This document shows positions 49,845 through 63,600 of a stretch of DNA of 64,000 nucleotides, in pieces; the first letter of the stretch is position 1; each line of letters starts with the position of its first letter. Source of the DNA: Acridotheres tristis. Taxonomy: Eukaryota > Chordata > Aves > Passeriformes > Sturnidae. The notes beneath the pieces were generated by a model. The model searched no databases. It saw nothing but the letters and a program-made list of their open reading frames with translations, and was not told the origin of the DNA. The stretch spans positions 59,078,933 to 59,142,932 of the forward strand of contig CM072886.1 in NCBI GenBank assembly GCA_037013685.1, read 5' to 3'. The translations under genes were made by a program, and so were the position numbers.

Positions 49845-52800
49845 ATGAAAAGATTGCAAAGATGGATGGCACTGATCATTAATCACGTTTGCTCAAGCAG
49901 TGCCACCATAAATACTGAGTATGCATAAAATCACAACTGAACCATTTTTCCCCTTCCACAGACTAATATGCCATGTAGAAGAAGCCATGTAGAGAAAGCC
50001 ACTCACATAAGCTGAATAAAAACAATAGGAGCTCTTATTCATATCCAGCAAATTTTGCTTGAGGTATGCGCTAAGACAATGCTGTTCACTTTGAAATTCT
50101 TGAATACTGCAGTTTTCATCCTTGATACAGGAGGATAGTCTTCAGCCATGGTGAGTGTGTGTTTTCACATTTAAAAAAAAATCTTGTAATTATTTCTCTG
50201 TCTGATATGCATAACACATTCTTGATTGATTAATTGATAAAGAAGGAAGGAACACAATTTTTTCTAAATACCTGTCTCACCTGTATTCCTTCCATGACTC
50301 TGCAAATGTACATTATAAAATTAAAGATGTTTCTCCTCAAGTTGTTACAGAAGCACAAAAGTATTTGTGGAGAAATAGAAAAAGCAACAAAATTTAAACG
50401 AATTCAAGTATCCACTCCTGGCAGTTTTGTGGATTTTCAGTGAAAGATTGATTCAGCAATAGAAAATCTGCTCCTTAGGTGATCCATAAAGGATCACATA
50501 AAGGATAAGGCCTTTAAGCTACATTGTTATAATATTATGACACTTGGTTACTGCAAATAAGGCGCCGTAGTGTTTTACACAGTTTCTGCGCAGGAGAGTT
50601 TCTGTGTAGGAGCCCCATTCCCTTAGTGTATAAAAATATTGTTAAAACAGCACCAGGTAAACGACTCCCAGGGAACTTGAATTGCCACAAGAATTATTGA
50701 TACTAAAAAGTTACGAAACTGTGCAGCATATTCTTAAGCACCGTCTACTGGTTCTTCAAATGGTCAAAAACCTTCATAAAGCCAACAACAAACTTGTCTG
50801 GCTTCAACAAATTGTACCTAGAAATAGATGTTGTCTCTGTGATTTTGAGTTATTTGGTCTGTTCATTTGATGTTTTGTGATTTGCTTTGTTTTTCTGCTG
50901 GGGGCTGAAAGACTCAGATATTTTTTAAAAAAGAAAGTGTTTTGGCCAAACTGCAAAACAATTATTTGAGATGTGCCACAGTATCCTCTGACTTAAAAAT
51001 TTTGCTTACTTTGTGCCCCAGGGTTATCAGTTGGTAGACCTCTTTGGCAAGCCTCCATGCCCCACTCCTTTGTTGTCTTCCCTGGGTCAAGATGCAGGAG
51101 AGGTACCCTTTCCTAAAGAGGAATGAAACCTCAGAAGAAATATCACGTATTAGGCTAGGATGGTGGATAGACAGGAAGACGTCTTTAATCTTTGTGGAAA
51201 CATTAACAGTTTAAGGAGAGGGCATGTGTCCATATATCACCACAATAACACCCAGATGCAGTCAAACCGTGGTGTAACCCACATCTAAGAATTGAGGAGC
51301 CCACAAAGTCTCAGCAGACCTCAAGTCAGATAAACATTTAGAGGCACAGATTATCCTTTCAGCAGAGGAGATTGTTTGTCTCCAGTGGGCAGGCAGTTCC
51401 ACTGTGCAGGATAGAGCACGTCTCTGCTGACATGGGTGCAGCCACAGTACCAGTGTTTCAAGAGTTTCATGTCACTGTCAAGCACGGACAGTCCAGACAC
51501 CGCTGGAGGGGACACGGAAGGCAGAGAGCTTTTATCAGCCCTGCAGGCAGGATGTGTTTGCCAATTCACCTGAGGCAGGCAAGTTGTCACTGAGATGAAA
51601 AAGAAACTCAAGAAAGTAGAAAAGAACTGGGTGTTGCTGCAGATATATTCCTTAAGAGTTGATTCCCTCGTGTTAACTGACAAGGACAGTGAGAAGCAAA
51701 GCAGGATGATTTTTGCTCAGTGGTGCCTGCAGATCTTGTACTTTTAACAGGGATAAGAAAACAGCCCTTTGCTGACCCTCTTCTGGCACTGTGCTCCTGT
51801 TTGGATAATATGCCTTCACAATGTTTTGGAGATATTGATTAACTCCTTTCTGTGGAGACAAATGGACTCTCCAGTGGCAGATTTGAATCTATCCAGTAAA
51901 GTGCCAGAGAAGAATCAAAGAGTAAAGCCAAAAAATGAGAACAGTAAGATAAACTGGAATAAGGCTTAGAAAGCAGTTTAAGGCCTGAACAGTGAAGACA
52001 AAAGTTAGCTGCAATTCAAGTGCTATGGAACTGAAAGACTTAAAGTATTCATAGTATGATATTCCTTAGTGTACCAAAAAAGGCCAATGTCAAACAGCTG
52101 CTTTGCTAGTTCATGACAGTGTATCCAGTTCTAGTCTTAATACTGTACATTATAATTTTCTCAAAGTCAGAAAAATAAAAAACACTAGGAAAGAAAATAG
52201 TTTTTCCTTCTTTACAAATAATCTAAAACAGCAATTTACAAAATATTGTGAATGTTTAATAATTTATTGATAATATAAATGGTTTTTTCCTAAAATATTT
52301 CAATGTCTGCCCGAAAGAAATGTTTTGAACATCATGAATCCATCTAAACACATCCTGAAATTGTAGCAAATTTAAGCAGGATTACTGCAGCAGTATTCAG
52401 GCTTTTGATTTTGCTGACAAAGTTTAAACCTCTGCACCTAATGCATACCTCCTGTTTCTCCTAGCCACAGGGAACAGTTTCCAAGACCCAATCTCCATAG
52501 CAATCCCTCCAGCTTTTTGGTTTTAAGGAATTTTGGACTGTGCCACTGGTTATGAGAGCTGAAGAATTGGGTTACCTGCCAAAAGTCTGGAAACACATGA
52601 TGAACAGATAAGCACCCCAAAGCCTTCATTCTGTGATTCCTCATACCTTGAGATTTTGTAGAAAGACCAAGCTCTACTGACCCTGTGGCAAATGCCTGCA
52701 ACCAGAGTAAGGCCTCATAATGTTTCATAGCACAAGGATGTAAATACCTGGTTTTTCTGTTCAGATGCCAGTCAGAGGCAAAGCCTGAGGGAACAAGAGT

Positions 52801-52903
52801 CCAATCTGAGTGAATGAAGATGTGTTGCTGTGGCTTTACTCACTAAAATGCAAGAAGAGCAATTTTAGGGTTTTTACTTTTTTTGGTTTGTTGATTGGGG
52901 AAA

Positions 52904-52923
52904 TTTTTTTTTTTTTTTTTTTT
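52904..52923. repeat. Poly-T run of 20
   Basis: Twenty consecutive T on the plus strand, followed by GGCGGATGGG. It is a homopolymer with no associated element recognised. Confidence 0.9.
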
Positions 52924-53859
52924 GGCGGATGGGTTTTGAATGCAAAACAAAAAGTTTAGTTGAACGAGTTAAGGGTTAGAATCAAAACACTTTTTTCTTT
53001 ACCCCACTGCTCAGTGAGGAAGACCTGTATCATGCAGGAAAGAGATACCAGGTTACAGTTTCTTCCTCTCCTTCCTGAAGCATGATAATAGGACTCCCTT
53101 CTCATACTCCAGCATTTCTTTGTATCCACTGACATGTTTCTCCCTACTTCTGTGGAGTGTTCTCTGGGCACCCACAGCTTCTCACTCTGCTTGCAGCCAT
53201 TCTTTTCACAGGATGGGCTTCTTCCCCTCATTCTTTTGTGCAAATTTACAAGAGAAGGATCATAATCTGTCTCTATAAGGTGTTAAATACTATTGTGATA
53301 AAGCTAAACATGTTTTCTGCTTACCTAGTTTTCAAAAGAGGGGAGAGAGATACATGAAAGACAAGCCCAAGAATAATGACAGAACTGGGGAAGGATTTTA
53401 GGAATATACTCCTATGTTCCTGCTACCATACCACACTCATTCATGAGCAAACATGATTAATCCACTTTATGTAGCTGTTGCGATTTGGGAAAGCATCTCT
53501 CTGTTTTTAATTTTTAGTGTAAAGCTCTTCTTAATTTCATTAGGTGTTTCATGAGGGTACTATCACAGGTGTTCTATTCAGTTTCTTTTTTATCCTGAAT
53601 GTGTACACCATGATTTTTTTAATATCACCATATGTTTTTGTAAGGTTTTGATTCAGAAATGGATTGTGTACTTTATTAAAGACAAAAGAAGAAACTCATC
53701 CAAAGTAACACATGTGCACGCACACATATGCACAAACAAGGAAACAAATGAGAGGAAGGATTTAGTGACAACATCATTTTCCACTGCCTGAGTGATTAGA
53801 GAGTCCAGTGTTTTATATCAGACAACCTCTTTCTCTCCTCTAAAGCTTTAAATAAATAC

Positions 53860-54245
53860 TTGTGCTAATTGCAGGTAGCAGCGGAATACAGCATCACTTG
53901 TTTCCGAACTGGCATGGATGGGAAAGGGAATAAACAAGCCATGGTAGATTAAGCTCCGTGGAGTGCTGCTTTTCTGTCACTGTCAGCGTACAGCAAAGAG
54001 AGTCCCTTGCTATTTTACTGTTTCTGTCCTTGTAATGTATGCCAGATACCTATAATTTATGACACAGAGCCATTGCTTCGTGAATTGCACTTCCTTTTAA
54101 ACTGATGCTGAACTCGTTAGTGGGGGAAATGTGACAGGTTGATAGTGGTTTCTTATCTGCAGGTTAAACATTTTCAGAATAATTCATGGCCAGCAACTGT
54201 TAGAGCTGTAATGTTTTTTTAATTAGAGCTGGAGTGGACTGTTCA
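53860..54245. other. Candidate conserved non-coding block
   Basis: The block is free of simple repeats, has mixed composition and includes AT-rich homeodomain-type words such as TTTTTAATTAGAGC near 54215 and GTTAAACATTTTC near 54164. These traits are typical of developmental enhancers in gene deserts, but I have no alignment to prove conservation. Confidence 0.2.
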
Positions 54246-57200
54246 CTAAGCTTTTGTGCTCCAGCAAAGAAGACCTCATCATCATCAGTCTGAAGCTTGT
54301 TACCTTCCCATCCATCAGATTTCAGGGAGGAAACATTCTGAAACTCAGTCTGCTGAGCTTGAAAGAGCTGTCCCAAGCACTGAAGCTACCACCTCTCTGG
54401 AAAACTTCAGGGTGACTATTTCCAGCACCACCATTCAAGAACAACAAGCATAATTAAGAACAAGGAAACAAGAACATTTACTTTAAAATAGTAACACTTT
54501 TTTGGGGTGCAATGTTATTCCTATTTCTGTCCTCGCTACGTTAAATCATTAGGAGATGTGTTTTGAAGCTTCTTTACTCTCAAGGCCAAAATCTGTATTT
54601 CCAGGACCCTGAGAAAAGGCTACAACTCCTTTGTAATCCCATCATCCAAGGAGATAGAGATTTAGCAAGCAAACTATGAGACTTATGACAAAAATCACAA
54701 AAGCTCACTCTAAAGAGGTCACAGCCCAAATGAGATCATACTAATGCAAGTTTAATTGCTTTATTTAGCTATATCAACTTACATCAACTGAGAATCTAGT
54801 TTGGTCTCTAATTTCAACAGTGCATATGGTCCAACAACTCTACAAGGTACCTGCAAATGTCTTCAAGAATCAGACTATACTCAACTACTCAGTACAAAGG
54901 GATAAAAGTGTATTCCAGTTTGAGCATCTGCCTTATAGGTCTCATTGTGCTAGGTAAATTGCATCCCATATAGGTTTAACCCAAAATTAACCTTGTCTAA
55001 ATACCCAAATATTCCAACAGACTATTTTGTCACAATTGAGACCAAACCAAATAACACCAACATTAATTTCTGACACTCCTTCTTTGTATCTCTTTGTTAT
55101 ACAAATACCTTGTTTATTTTCTTTCACTGTTTTTGTACATTCACAGGATCCATGGAAAGTTCTGGGACCATCCCTTCAAAACGAGTGATATCTACCTCTA
55201 GCTTCTCTGTAATAAAATATGGCAGAAGTCCTAATTAGAGCTCATCCACAGCAAGAAATCTGCCTTGTATATTTTCTTGTAACAGATGAGTTGTTTTTTC
55301 TTTCCAAGTTTGTTGGAAAAATAAAAAATTCAGTGTTTTTAAAGAAGAGGGGGAAAAAAATCACTGTAAATGAATAAATGAGCAAACACACGTGCATTTT
55401 TAATAATGCATGGACACTTATTTTAAGAACAATATTCATGGAAGAGCTATGATTGTTATATGCCTGAAATTCCCAAATGGCAAAATATAATTAAAGTAAG
55501 AACTGTTGAACAAATAAACCTGTTAAATACACAATATTACCAGGCAAAATGGCTATGCATTTATCACTTTGCCACTTTAATTACATTGACTGCTGCTCTT
55601 CATGCATATATTAATATCTCACTAACATTATGGAGGCTGAGACATAAATTACAAAGAACTGTCTAAAAGGAAGACTTTTATCCAAGCAGAGTACAGCAGT
55701 AAAAAGTATTATATACTTTTACAATAAAACTTAGCATTGAAACTAATCACTGCTTTTATTTGGATAGCGTTTCTTGCAGTTGTCAGAAACTTCATCTCCC
55801 TAAAATAGTAATTAATGAAGTGCTGGCTTGGAAAACCAGCTAGAGTGGGTTTCAGATGCATAGGTCAAGAGATTCAGCCTAGGATTCTGAAAGTAGCTAA
55901 AGTGCAAAACTCACAGAAGATATTTAGCTTATCTTGAGAAAAGAAAGGAAAGGAAAAACTGTATGTCATTTCTGTTTTCTGTATAAATAAAGACTACTAT
56001 TTTAAGATTGTATGGATTATTTCAGGAGGTTCTACATCATCATCGATTGGCTGGATGTGGCTTTGAGTGGGTGTGCTAGCTATTCACAGCAAAAAAGGTC
56101 AGGAAATTCATTCCCATGGGATGAACTTTTCTGAACCTGGAAATGAGCAAAGAGACTTGGAAGTGACTTTTGACCATTTGGATGAGTGATGATGCCAAAG
56201 CTGCCTTCAGCATATTGTAATTCTATAATGTATGCAATACTGCCTGTGTTTTGAGACCAAAAGCTGTTAAATGCTGTTATTGGGCCTGAGAAACCCCTCG
56301 GAATGGGAGGTTTGGTTGAGCAAAATTCAGGAGATACTCTCACACAGCTTAAAGAACTACTTACAGAGGGCTTATTAAACATTAATCTCCTTACTAATAG
56401 CTGTTAAAGCCATCTTACAATCAAAACATCTTACACAGGGTTATAGGCAACTCAGAAGATATTATCTAGACCTTTACTGTTCCTAAATATCAAGTGCTAT
56501 AGAAAATTTTGAACACAAAGTCTGTGGATATTTATCTGAATTGTGGCTATTTAACCCCTCGGTCATACTGTATTTTCTTCATGCTCCCTGCCTTACCTGA
56601 AGTACAGGAAAGAAAACACTTCCAGAATGGGAGTCAATATTCTTTCCATAGTGCTTCAGAGACTAACCTCAGAGCAGAGACAGAATATAATTCTTGTCCT
56701 GCATAGATATTAATTTCCTCATTGATGCCCAGCATTTTAATGTTTGGGGTTTTTTTAATTCCCAACTATTAATGGTCTATCAAAATTTTTATGGAAGGAG
56801 AGCATAGGATTTTCCCTATGTAATAACTGAAGAGCTAAGGCATATACATGAGTTTAGAGGAGTGCTTCATTTCTCAGCTGAAGAACCTAAGATCAAATTA
56901 TTCAGGTTCCTTTGCTTGTTTTATCATTCTGTGTGTTGACAACTTCAAAAAAGTTAAAATTCAATTTTAAGTACTAAACATACCACAGAGTTGCCATTGG
57001 GTGCCTGAAAACTGACACTACAGTGGGACACAGAAGAACAGCTGCCCAAATGTGTGTTTATGCCCATGGATTTCCCAGAATTATGCAGAAATTAAATGCT
57101 GCTACAAAGAGGAGAATTGCATTTTGATGGCAAGGATTATGCTTCCCTTGCCACACAGTCATTCAATCCCTCCTCTCATCTTACCTTACCCATTGCACAC

Positions 57201-58285
57201 TGTCCAAATCCTGCTATCAGAGAGGCACAAATGTTCTAGAAATATCTTCATTTACTAGTCAGTGTCGCCTTGCTCCTTGAGTAAGTTTATTCAGTCCTAC
57301 TGAATGATGTTGAACCAATGTAAGAAAAATCATGGTCGCATGAATAAGCAACATGAACCTGTAAAGGGATCCAAAATCAAATTGCATTGACAAATTGAGA
57401 TCTGGTATACTAGACTTTTAACTACATGATCGTGTAGCATAAATTAAAAAAAAAAAAGAAATAGAGAAGAGCATTATGTTAAAAACTAATATATAAAACT
57501 GCACCAAGGGGAAGCACAATGGGACCTCAATCTTTGCCACTGTCCCATTGTCTGCTGTGGATTAAACTGAGCAACCAGTAGCAATAAGAAGCAGGAGGAT
57601 TTTATCTTCAGTAATCTGCCCCTAGCAGTGGATGAAGGGCAAAGCTTGACACTATATTTCACAATTACTTGCTTCACAGCTGGAAGTAATGTTGCAATTC
57701 ATAAACCTGATGTGGTTTTCCGAATCTGAGTGGAAATGCAGTTCAAAAGCTTCGGGCTGCTCCCTCGCATGGCTCTCTGCATTTCTGTCTCCCAAACATC
57801 TAAATTATCCAAAATCATCCTTATAGACCTGAATCTGACCTCTGTCCCATCCTGCTCTATTCTTTATTCCCTGCTCCTCTAGCCTTAAAGATTCAAGGAT
57901 AATTGCAGTTAATAAAGCACCTAAGGAATATTGATTTTCAGCCAAACTTGTTGAAATTTCAATTCTTTAGGCTGAACATCTCGAAAAATTGGGAAAAATT
58001 TCATATTTTATATGACTTCTCCAAAGTTTAGAAATGTCTTATTTCGTTCAAATCAGTCATTTTGGATGGAGCCAATCTACTTTTGTCACTGAAATTTATG
58101 AATTTTAAAATTGTTTTCATATAATTTGGTTTTACCAGTAGTTGTCTGCAAATGAGACGTTGGAAAAAGCAATAATTTTCTTGGTAAATTGGCTGTGTGA
58201 TTTTAACAATGGCATTTTTTTTACAAAGGAGAAGAACAAACTTCAAAGAACAAGTTTGAGGGCTTTTGTTGGTTTTTGGGTGGGC

Positions 58286-58353
58286 TTGTTTTTGTTTTTG
58301 TTTTTTTTTTGTTTTTTTTTTTGTTTGTTTTTTGTTGTTGTTTGTTTTTTTTT
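58286..58353. repeat. T-rich/TG low-complexity tract
   Basis: T runs interrupted by single G or GTTG. The plus-strand frame over it reads as repeated Leu/Phe and is an artefact. Confidence 0.85.
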
Positions 58354-58783
58354 AAATTTATTTATTCTAAAACCTAGTTACTGCTTTTGAAATATATTTT
58401 CATTTTCTTACATTTCATATTGTCTTACCTCAGGTGTCCTCCCACTGAAAGTTGAAAAGGTAGATAATGTATAAGGAACATAATCAAAATCTAATCCTTG
58501 ATTCCCGTAGTCCAGTCTTCAAGATATAGCAGCATACACTAGGTCCCTTTAGTAATCCACAATTTACAATAGTTTTATCTGTTACATAAATTTGACAAGA
58601 ATATGATAACATTTTTGAAAAAAGCAAGAATTTCCAAATTTGTTATGTTACTGTGGATTTAAAAAATATACTTTCAAATTCAGATCAGTTATTATCTTGT
58701 AGAACATTCTGAAATGTTCATTCATTTTTGCTAAAATAACAATTGTGCTTTCAACAAGTCTTATATGTCAAGTAGTGGCAAAG

Positions 58784-58854
58784 CCAATTTCCAGGTGCTG
58801 TAAACTGCAAACATCCTCATGAAATCCCAAAAAAACTACACTGATTTACACCAT
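58784..58854. repeat. Old hairpin-type amniote repeat relic
   Basis: The words CCAATTTCCAGGTGCTGTAA at the left and ACACTGATTTACACCATTG at the right mirror each other (GGTG-TAAA-CTG against CTGATTTACACC). This resembles a palindromic repeat found in birds and turtles with a GGTGTAAATCAG end on both sides of a short middle. Family recalled from memory. Confidence 0.4.
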
Positions 58855-59612
58855 TGTGCTTAAGTACAGCCTTGTGTTTCTGAGAAGTAATGATTCTTAG
58901 AAAATATCTAAAGGTACTCAAAATCAAAATTTAAAGGAAAATCCTCTGGCAGAAATGATACTGTCACAGGATGGCATAGACCACTGGAATAACAACCATG
59001 CTATCAAAACATAGCCAAAGGAACGCAATTTGAAAAGAATTAAAATCTCATTATCAATGACATGAAGAAAAAAGATAAGAACAGCTTAACTACTGCCTGT
59101 CAGTGCATGCACCTAGTGCAGCACCCAGCTTAAATAGTATTCAGGCAGCTGCCTGTGTATATACCCAATATTACATGTTAATGGAAAAGTTAAGACTGCC
59201 AAGATAGCCCCTTTTTTTTTTTTTCTTGCTCATTCAGATGGAAACACCAGAGACTGTGTTAAACTTTTTTGCATGGTGTGTATGTACTATGCCTTCAAAA
59301 TTGAATACTGGGATGTTCAGAGTTGCTCCATGACTGACAGCTTCTCCATGCTCTACAGCGTAGTTGAAAAGGGAATACACCCAGCAGGACTCATCATATG
59401 GCTGGGACTTCAATTTCTTATTAAAAAGACTCTGACCTTTCTCAATATTATTCTCATCCCCATGTCTTCACCTCCCAATAGCTCAGATTTCCCACTTCTA
59501 GAATGAATAAGAAGAGAGCTTGCCTACTTGGATAGAACTGGAAAGGAATTTAATATACACCTGTCACAAGGAAATCCTTGTGCAATAAATAGGGGAAAGG
59601 TACTCAAAATAA
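58855..59612. other. Non-coding stretch, no gene found
   Basis: Contains a T14 run near 59211-59224 and short frames without resemblance to known proteins. Confidence 0.5.
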
Positions 59613-59660
59613 TGGTCTGGATTTTAGCCCTCATTTTATGGTAAAACCAGGGTGTAACAA
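59613..59660. repeat. Old hairpin-type repeat relic
   Basis: CTGGATTTTA at the left and GTAAAACCAG at the right are inverted copies of each other with one internal mismatch in the first eight pairs. They enclose GCCCTCATTTTATG. This recalls amniote repeats with ATTTACACCGGTGTAAA-like middles. Confidence 0.3.
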
Positions 59661-60300
59661 TAAGCAACTCCTTTTAACATTTTCATCTCTGCTTTCCCTC
59701 ATCTGTTTTGTATTGGCTGCTAGAGGGTTTATTGTGGAAACAGTCCCTTATTGTGATGTTGTTCCTGTTTCTTTTCTTATGCCCAGTGCAGAGCCCTTTA
59801 GAGACAACATGGTTTAGAGCATCTGTTGCTGTAATTTGAAGAATTTATAAGTTATTTTGTCTAACTGCAAAATAATTGTTTTCTTGAATGCATTGAACAC
59901 TTCAGAGTGTAAACACAAAAATCATTAAAGGAATGATAAGGGAAACACTGTAAAATTGAAATAGATGTCAACTTGATAGGCTACTACGGCTCAAGAGGAA
60001 TTACAGTCTGTCATTCAAAAAGTCAAATACACAGTGGTTAAATACGAGAAAATATTTATGAGACAAACAGCAGTATTCAGAGTTCAGATAAAGAGGCTGT
60101 TCTAAGGCATGACAAAAAATGGCATCTGTTGAAATACTTCTAGAATGGAGAAATCTGAGATAGCATTCTTTCTGTCTCAGGTATGCCAGACTCTATCGTT
60201 TCCCTCAGTAGATGGATTAAAATGATGACAGACGAAGATTCATTGCCAAAGTAAATGAAGGATCACATTTAGATACGTAATTACTTGGGTTTGGGCCACC

Positions 60301-60318
60301 AAAAAAAAAAAAAAAAAA
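60301..60318. repeat. Poly-A run of 18
   Basis: Eighteen consecutive A on the plus strand after GGGCCACC. No retroposed gene was recognised to its left. Confidence 0.85.
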
Positions 60319-60600
60319 GGCTAAACACAGATTCAAACATCTACATTGGTAATATTGAATAGTTCTTTGACATTCAAGCAACTTTCAGACACTCAAAGTT
60401 GCAGTGCCTTTCCTCTAACAAAGACCACAATTGTGGTGATGATTATTTTCAGCAAATACCTTTTGTACCATACAGCTTTTGTCTGTAACAGGTGCATAAA
60501 GTTGTCTTCTTCAAGAAACGCTGTCCAGTGTGTATGCATGCAGATTGTCCAGATCTTCTGAAAAATGAAATAGGTAAGTCCTGTTGCAATGTTGAAGACT

Positions 60601-60680
60601 TGGCATAAAATCCTAACCCTTCTGAAATGAATGAGATTTATTCCACAAATTTCAGTATGGCTTGGATTTCACCTTTTGGA
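60601..60680. repeat. Old hairpin-type repeat relic (AAATCC...GGATTTCACC)
   Basis: AAAATCCTAACCC at 60607-60619 and CTTGGATTTCACC at 60661-60673 mirror each other, with GAAATGAATGAGATTTATTC-like sequence between. This matches the layout of a bird and turtle repeat with a GTGAAATCC...GGATTTCAC hairpin and a centre based on CATTGAAGTCAATG-type words. Family recalled from memory. Confidence 0.4.
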
Positions 60681-63600
60681 TGAGAGAATAACCACTCGAT
60701 ACTTCATTTGGTCCTAAACATTCCATCAAGTCAAGCAGGACATAACGTATTGCTACAACACTCCTCAAAGCCACTGTTTTTGTTTCAGCGTGGTGACAGA
60801 TGCCAGCCCTACTGGAAGCATTTCAAACTGACTCCAAGTGAGACATTAACTTGCTGCCCGGAGAATAAACTTTCCTCTTCTGTTTGCTGAGCACATTAGG
60901 GAATGTTTCAGATATGTTTTGCAGGACAAACCCTTTTGTTTTACTAATAGGGCTCATGCACATACTTCCAGTGGGAAAACATCTGGTTTACAAATCTGTT
61001 CTCCTAGATATAGCTGGATTCAAACTACAGACTCTGGAACCACATCCAAATACTCCCAAAGTTCAGCAGAGTTTGGATCAGGGGGCTGGACTGAAGTAAT
61101 TGCAGAAAAATAGGCCAGGTCTGGGATTTAAGCTTCATGCATTTTCAGGGACACAGATTTTGTCTTAGGACCAGCTCTGCTTCTCAGTTCCAAGCACATT
61201 CATTTCATGATGCTTTAGGCAGGCAGGCTGCACCTATGCATAGCAGCATAATACAAGTACATTTCAGTCAAAAGAACTGCTCCCATGAAAAACTGAGGTG
61301 AGGTTAAAAGAAACTTTCTAATTTCCTTTCATTCATCTGCCAGAGAAATTTTCAAACTTCTGCCTCAGCGCACGCCTTAGCCAGACAGTGCAACATGATG
61401 CATAACAAAAGCAAAGCTTTTTCAAAAAATTACTTTATAACAGTGTGTTAGCTGGCATCTAAAGGTTGTCAATTTTGACATATTGTCCATTTTTTTTATA
61501 TTGAGATAATTTCAAAACCATAATAATAACAAGTAATTATCTTAGTATTTTGAAAATCTGTACTTTTGGTTCGGCTCCTTAATGAGCTATCATCCAATAA
61601 AAATAGACAAAAAATAATTCAATGAAACCTTGATAATTTAGATCACAAAACCTCTGTGAACTTTTATGGTGACGGATTGAAGTCTTCTGAAACATCTGCT
61701 GCTCAATAGTCTCTATCAGGTCAGAAGTTTCAAATGTAGAATCCACTCCTTGTGAACATACAACAGATGTTGTTGTTCCTTGTCTTATAACCTATATATG
61801 AGTGTGTAAGAGAGAGAAGCAAAAAGCCTTCCGAAGTTACCTATGACTCCTAGATACAATATCCAGAGAAGAATCCACACTGAAAATCACAACTTTGTGT
61901 ACCTAAAGAGCTCAAAAAACACACTTAGCAAATGGACTGTCCCAACAAAACAAAACAGCCTGAAACATTACTCTGAGATAACAAATAGCCGTAGCAAATC
62001 ACAATCTACATTCACTGAGCTCCCTAATCAATAGTTCTAGGAACTAAATATTTCTTTAAATCCTTATTGGGAGAGACACTAATTGCCAATAATTAAAATA
62101 AAGCAAATTACAGCATCAGCTATTCAGAATCTAGATGTACGACCTGACATGATAGAAACCACTAAGAGAGAAGTTCAAAGACTGCTGAAGCTGATGAAGC
62201 CATGGTTACACAGATCTGTTTCCAGCTGAAGCAGTCCCTCTTCTACTCTCTCCTGCTTGTGATGCCCTTTCACTTCTTCCTGATGCCAGCTACATAACTG
62301 CATATTGATCTGGAGAAAGATAATTCGGCTAAGAAATCTCTTTTTTTGTCACATCATTCTTTACTCACAGGGAGATGATAGCACGGAGCAGGTACTGCGT
62401 AAAAGGATACAAAACACAAAATGGCAGCTAAAGACTGTTTCTGCAGCTGTACTGAGCTTTGGACTGGGCCTCATCTCCACTGACAAAGGATTTACCAAAC
62501 AGCTATCATCTCTCTTTCAGCTTAAAGGAGAGACATCAGCCTAATTCCATTTTTACCTCTGCCAGCAATAAGTGATGCTGGCAATGACCAATATTTTCTA
62601 TGGCTTTCTCCCTCCCCCGCCTCCCCCCCTAAAAAATTTATTTTCTGGATGACACAAAAGCCCAGAAGTGGTGTAAATATTCAGTAAAACTCATATGCCA
62701 TACATGAAAGGGGTGTGATTCCATAAAGCTGGAAGAGAAAGTCACTTTGTACTTTGCACAAATGAACAGTAAGTACAAGAAGAACAGCTCACCACTGAAT
62801 GAATGTTTTATCATTCTCCTTGCTGGGAAATATGTGCTTATGAGCAAAAACTCCTGCCATAAAAAGGCTGCCATTGTAAGAGAACCAGAGTATTCTCAAA
62901 ACTGTGCCTGATGCAGAACACAGTTTTCTGTGAGAAGGGTGGGAATCAAACGCCTTGGAGGCAGGCTAAGGGACTACATGGCATGTTGTTTCACAGGAGC
63001 TACTTTGGTCTGACAAGGAGATTAAAGGAATCTAGGTTTTTTCCAACCTCTGCAGCAGGACCTTACACCTCAGACTGTGGCACAACAAGGCAAGTGTGCA
63101 GAGCAGGTGGTTCACCTCACTCATCGTGAGTCCAACACAGATGGGAAGGGAGGCAGCTCTTGAGAGATCTTTTGCAGCCTGGCAGCAGTTCAGTCCATTC
63201 CAGTCCTTCTTACAAAACTTTTGCAGGATCTAAACACTTCAAAAAGTCTCTCCTCTTGCCATTCCCCAAAAAAGCAAACAATTTTTTTCTGTGTGGGCTT
63301 TGACCTGTAACTCAAGAGGCTCTGATGGTTATAACCTGGAGTGAAAGCCCAATATCACTGCTAGTGGAGTTATTCTGAGTTATATTGGCACACACTCTAG
63401 AAGAAAGCACAAAATAAGCACAGTTTTAAAGAATAAGCAGTTAGATAGATTTTTGGAATTTTTGCCTAGAAGGAAAATCAGCATAACGTATTTCCCTTCC
63501 TTTGGGATTATGTGGGGCACTGACATCTCAGAAAAACCAAGAGTCACTAAAATGTTGATGCACCATCCTCACAAATCCTTAGAGATAAGCAGGGAAGACA

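Larger units (their letters stand above)
45893..58783. other. AT-rich non-coding stretch, no confirmed gene
   Basis: No frame resembles a known protein. The repeat-like word TAGGCACCTAGATACCTACA at about 46055 may be an old amniote repeat relic. Homopolymer and microsatellite patches at 49813-49844, 52904-52923 and 58286-58353 are listed separately. The blocks 48460-48750 and 53860-54245 look like conserved non-coding DNA by their balanced, non-repetitive composition, but this is only an impression. Confidence 0.45.

Noticed and set aside
54256..54453. 65-codon plus-strand frame with Ser/Thr/Glu-rich end, resembling a last exon
   Set aside because: No recognisable family and only a weak acceptor-like site; not enough to list as a gene.
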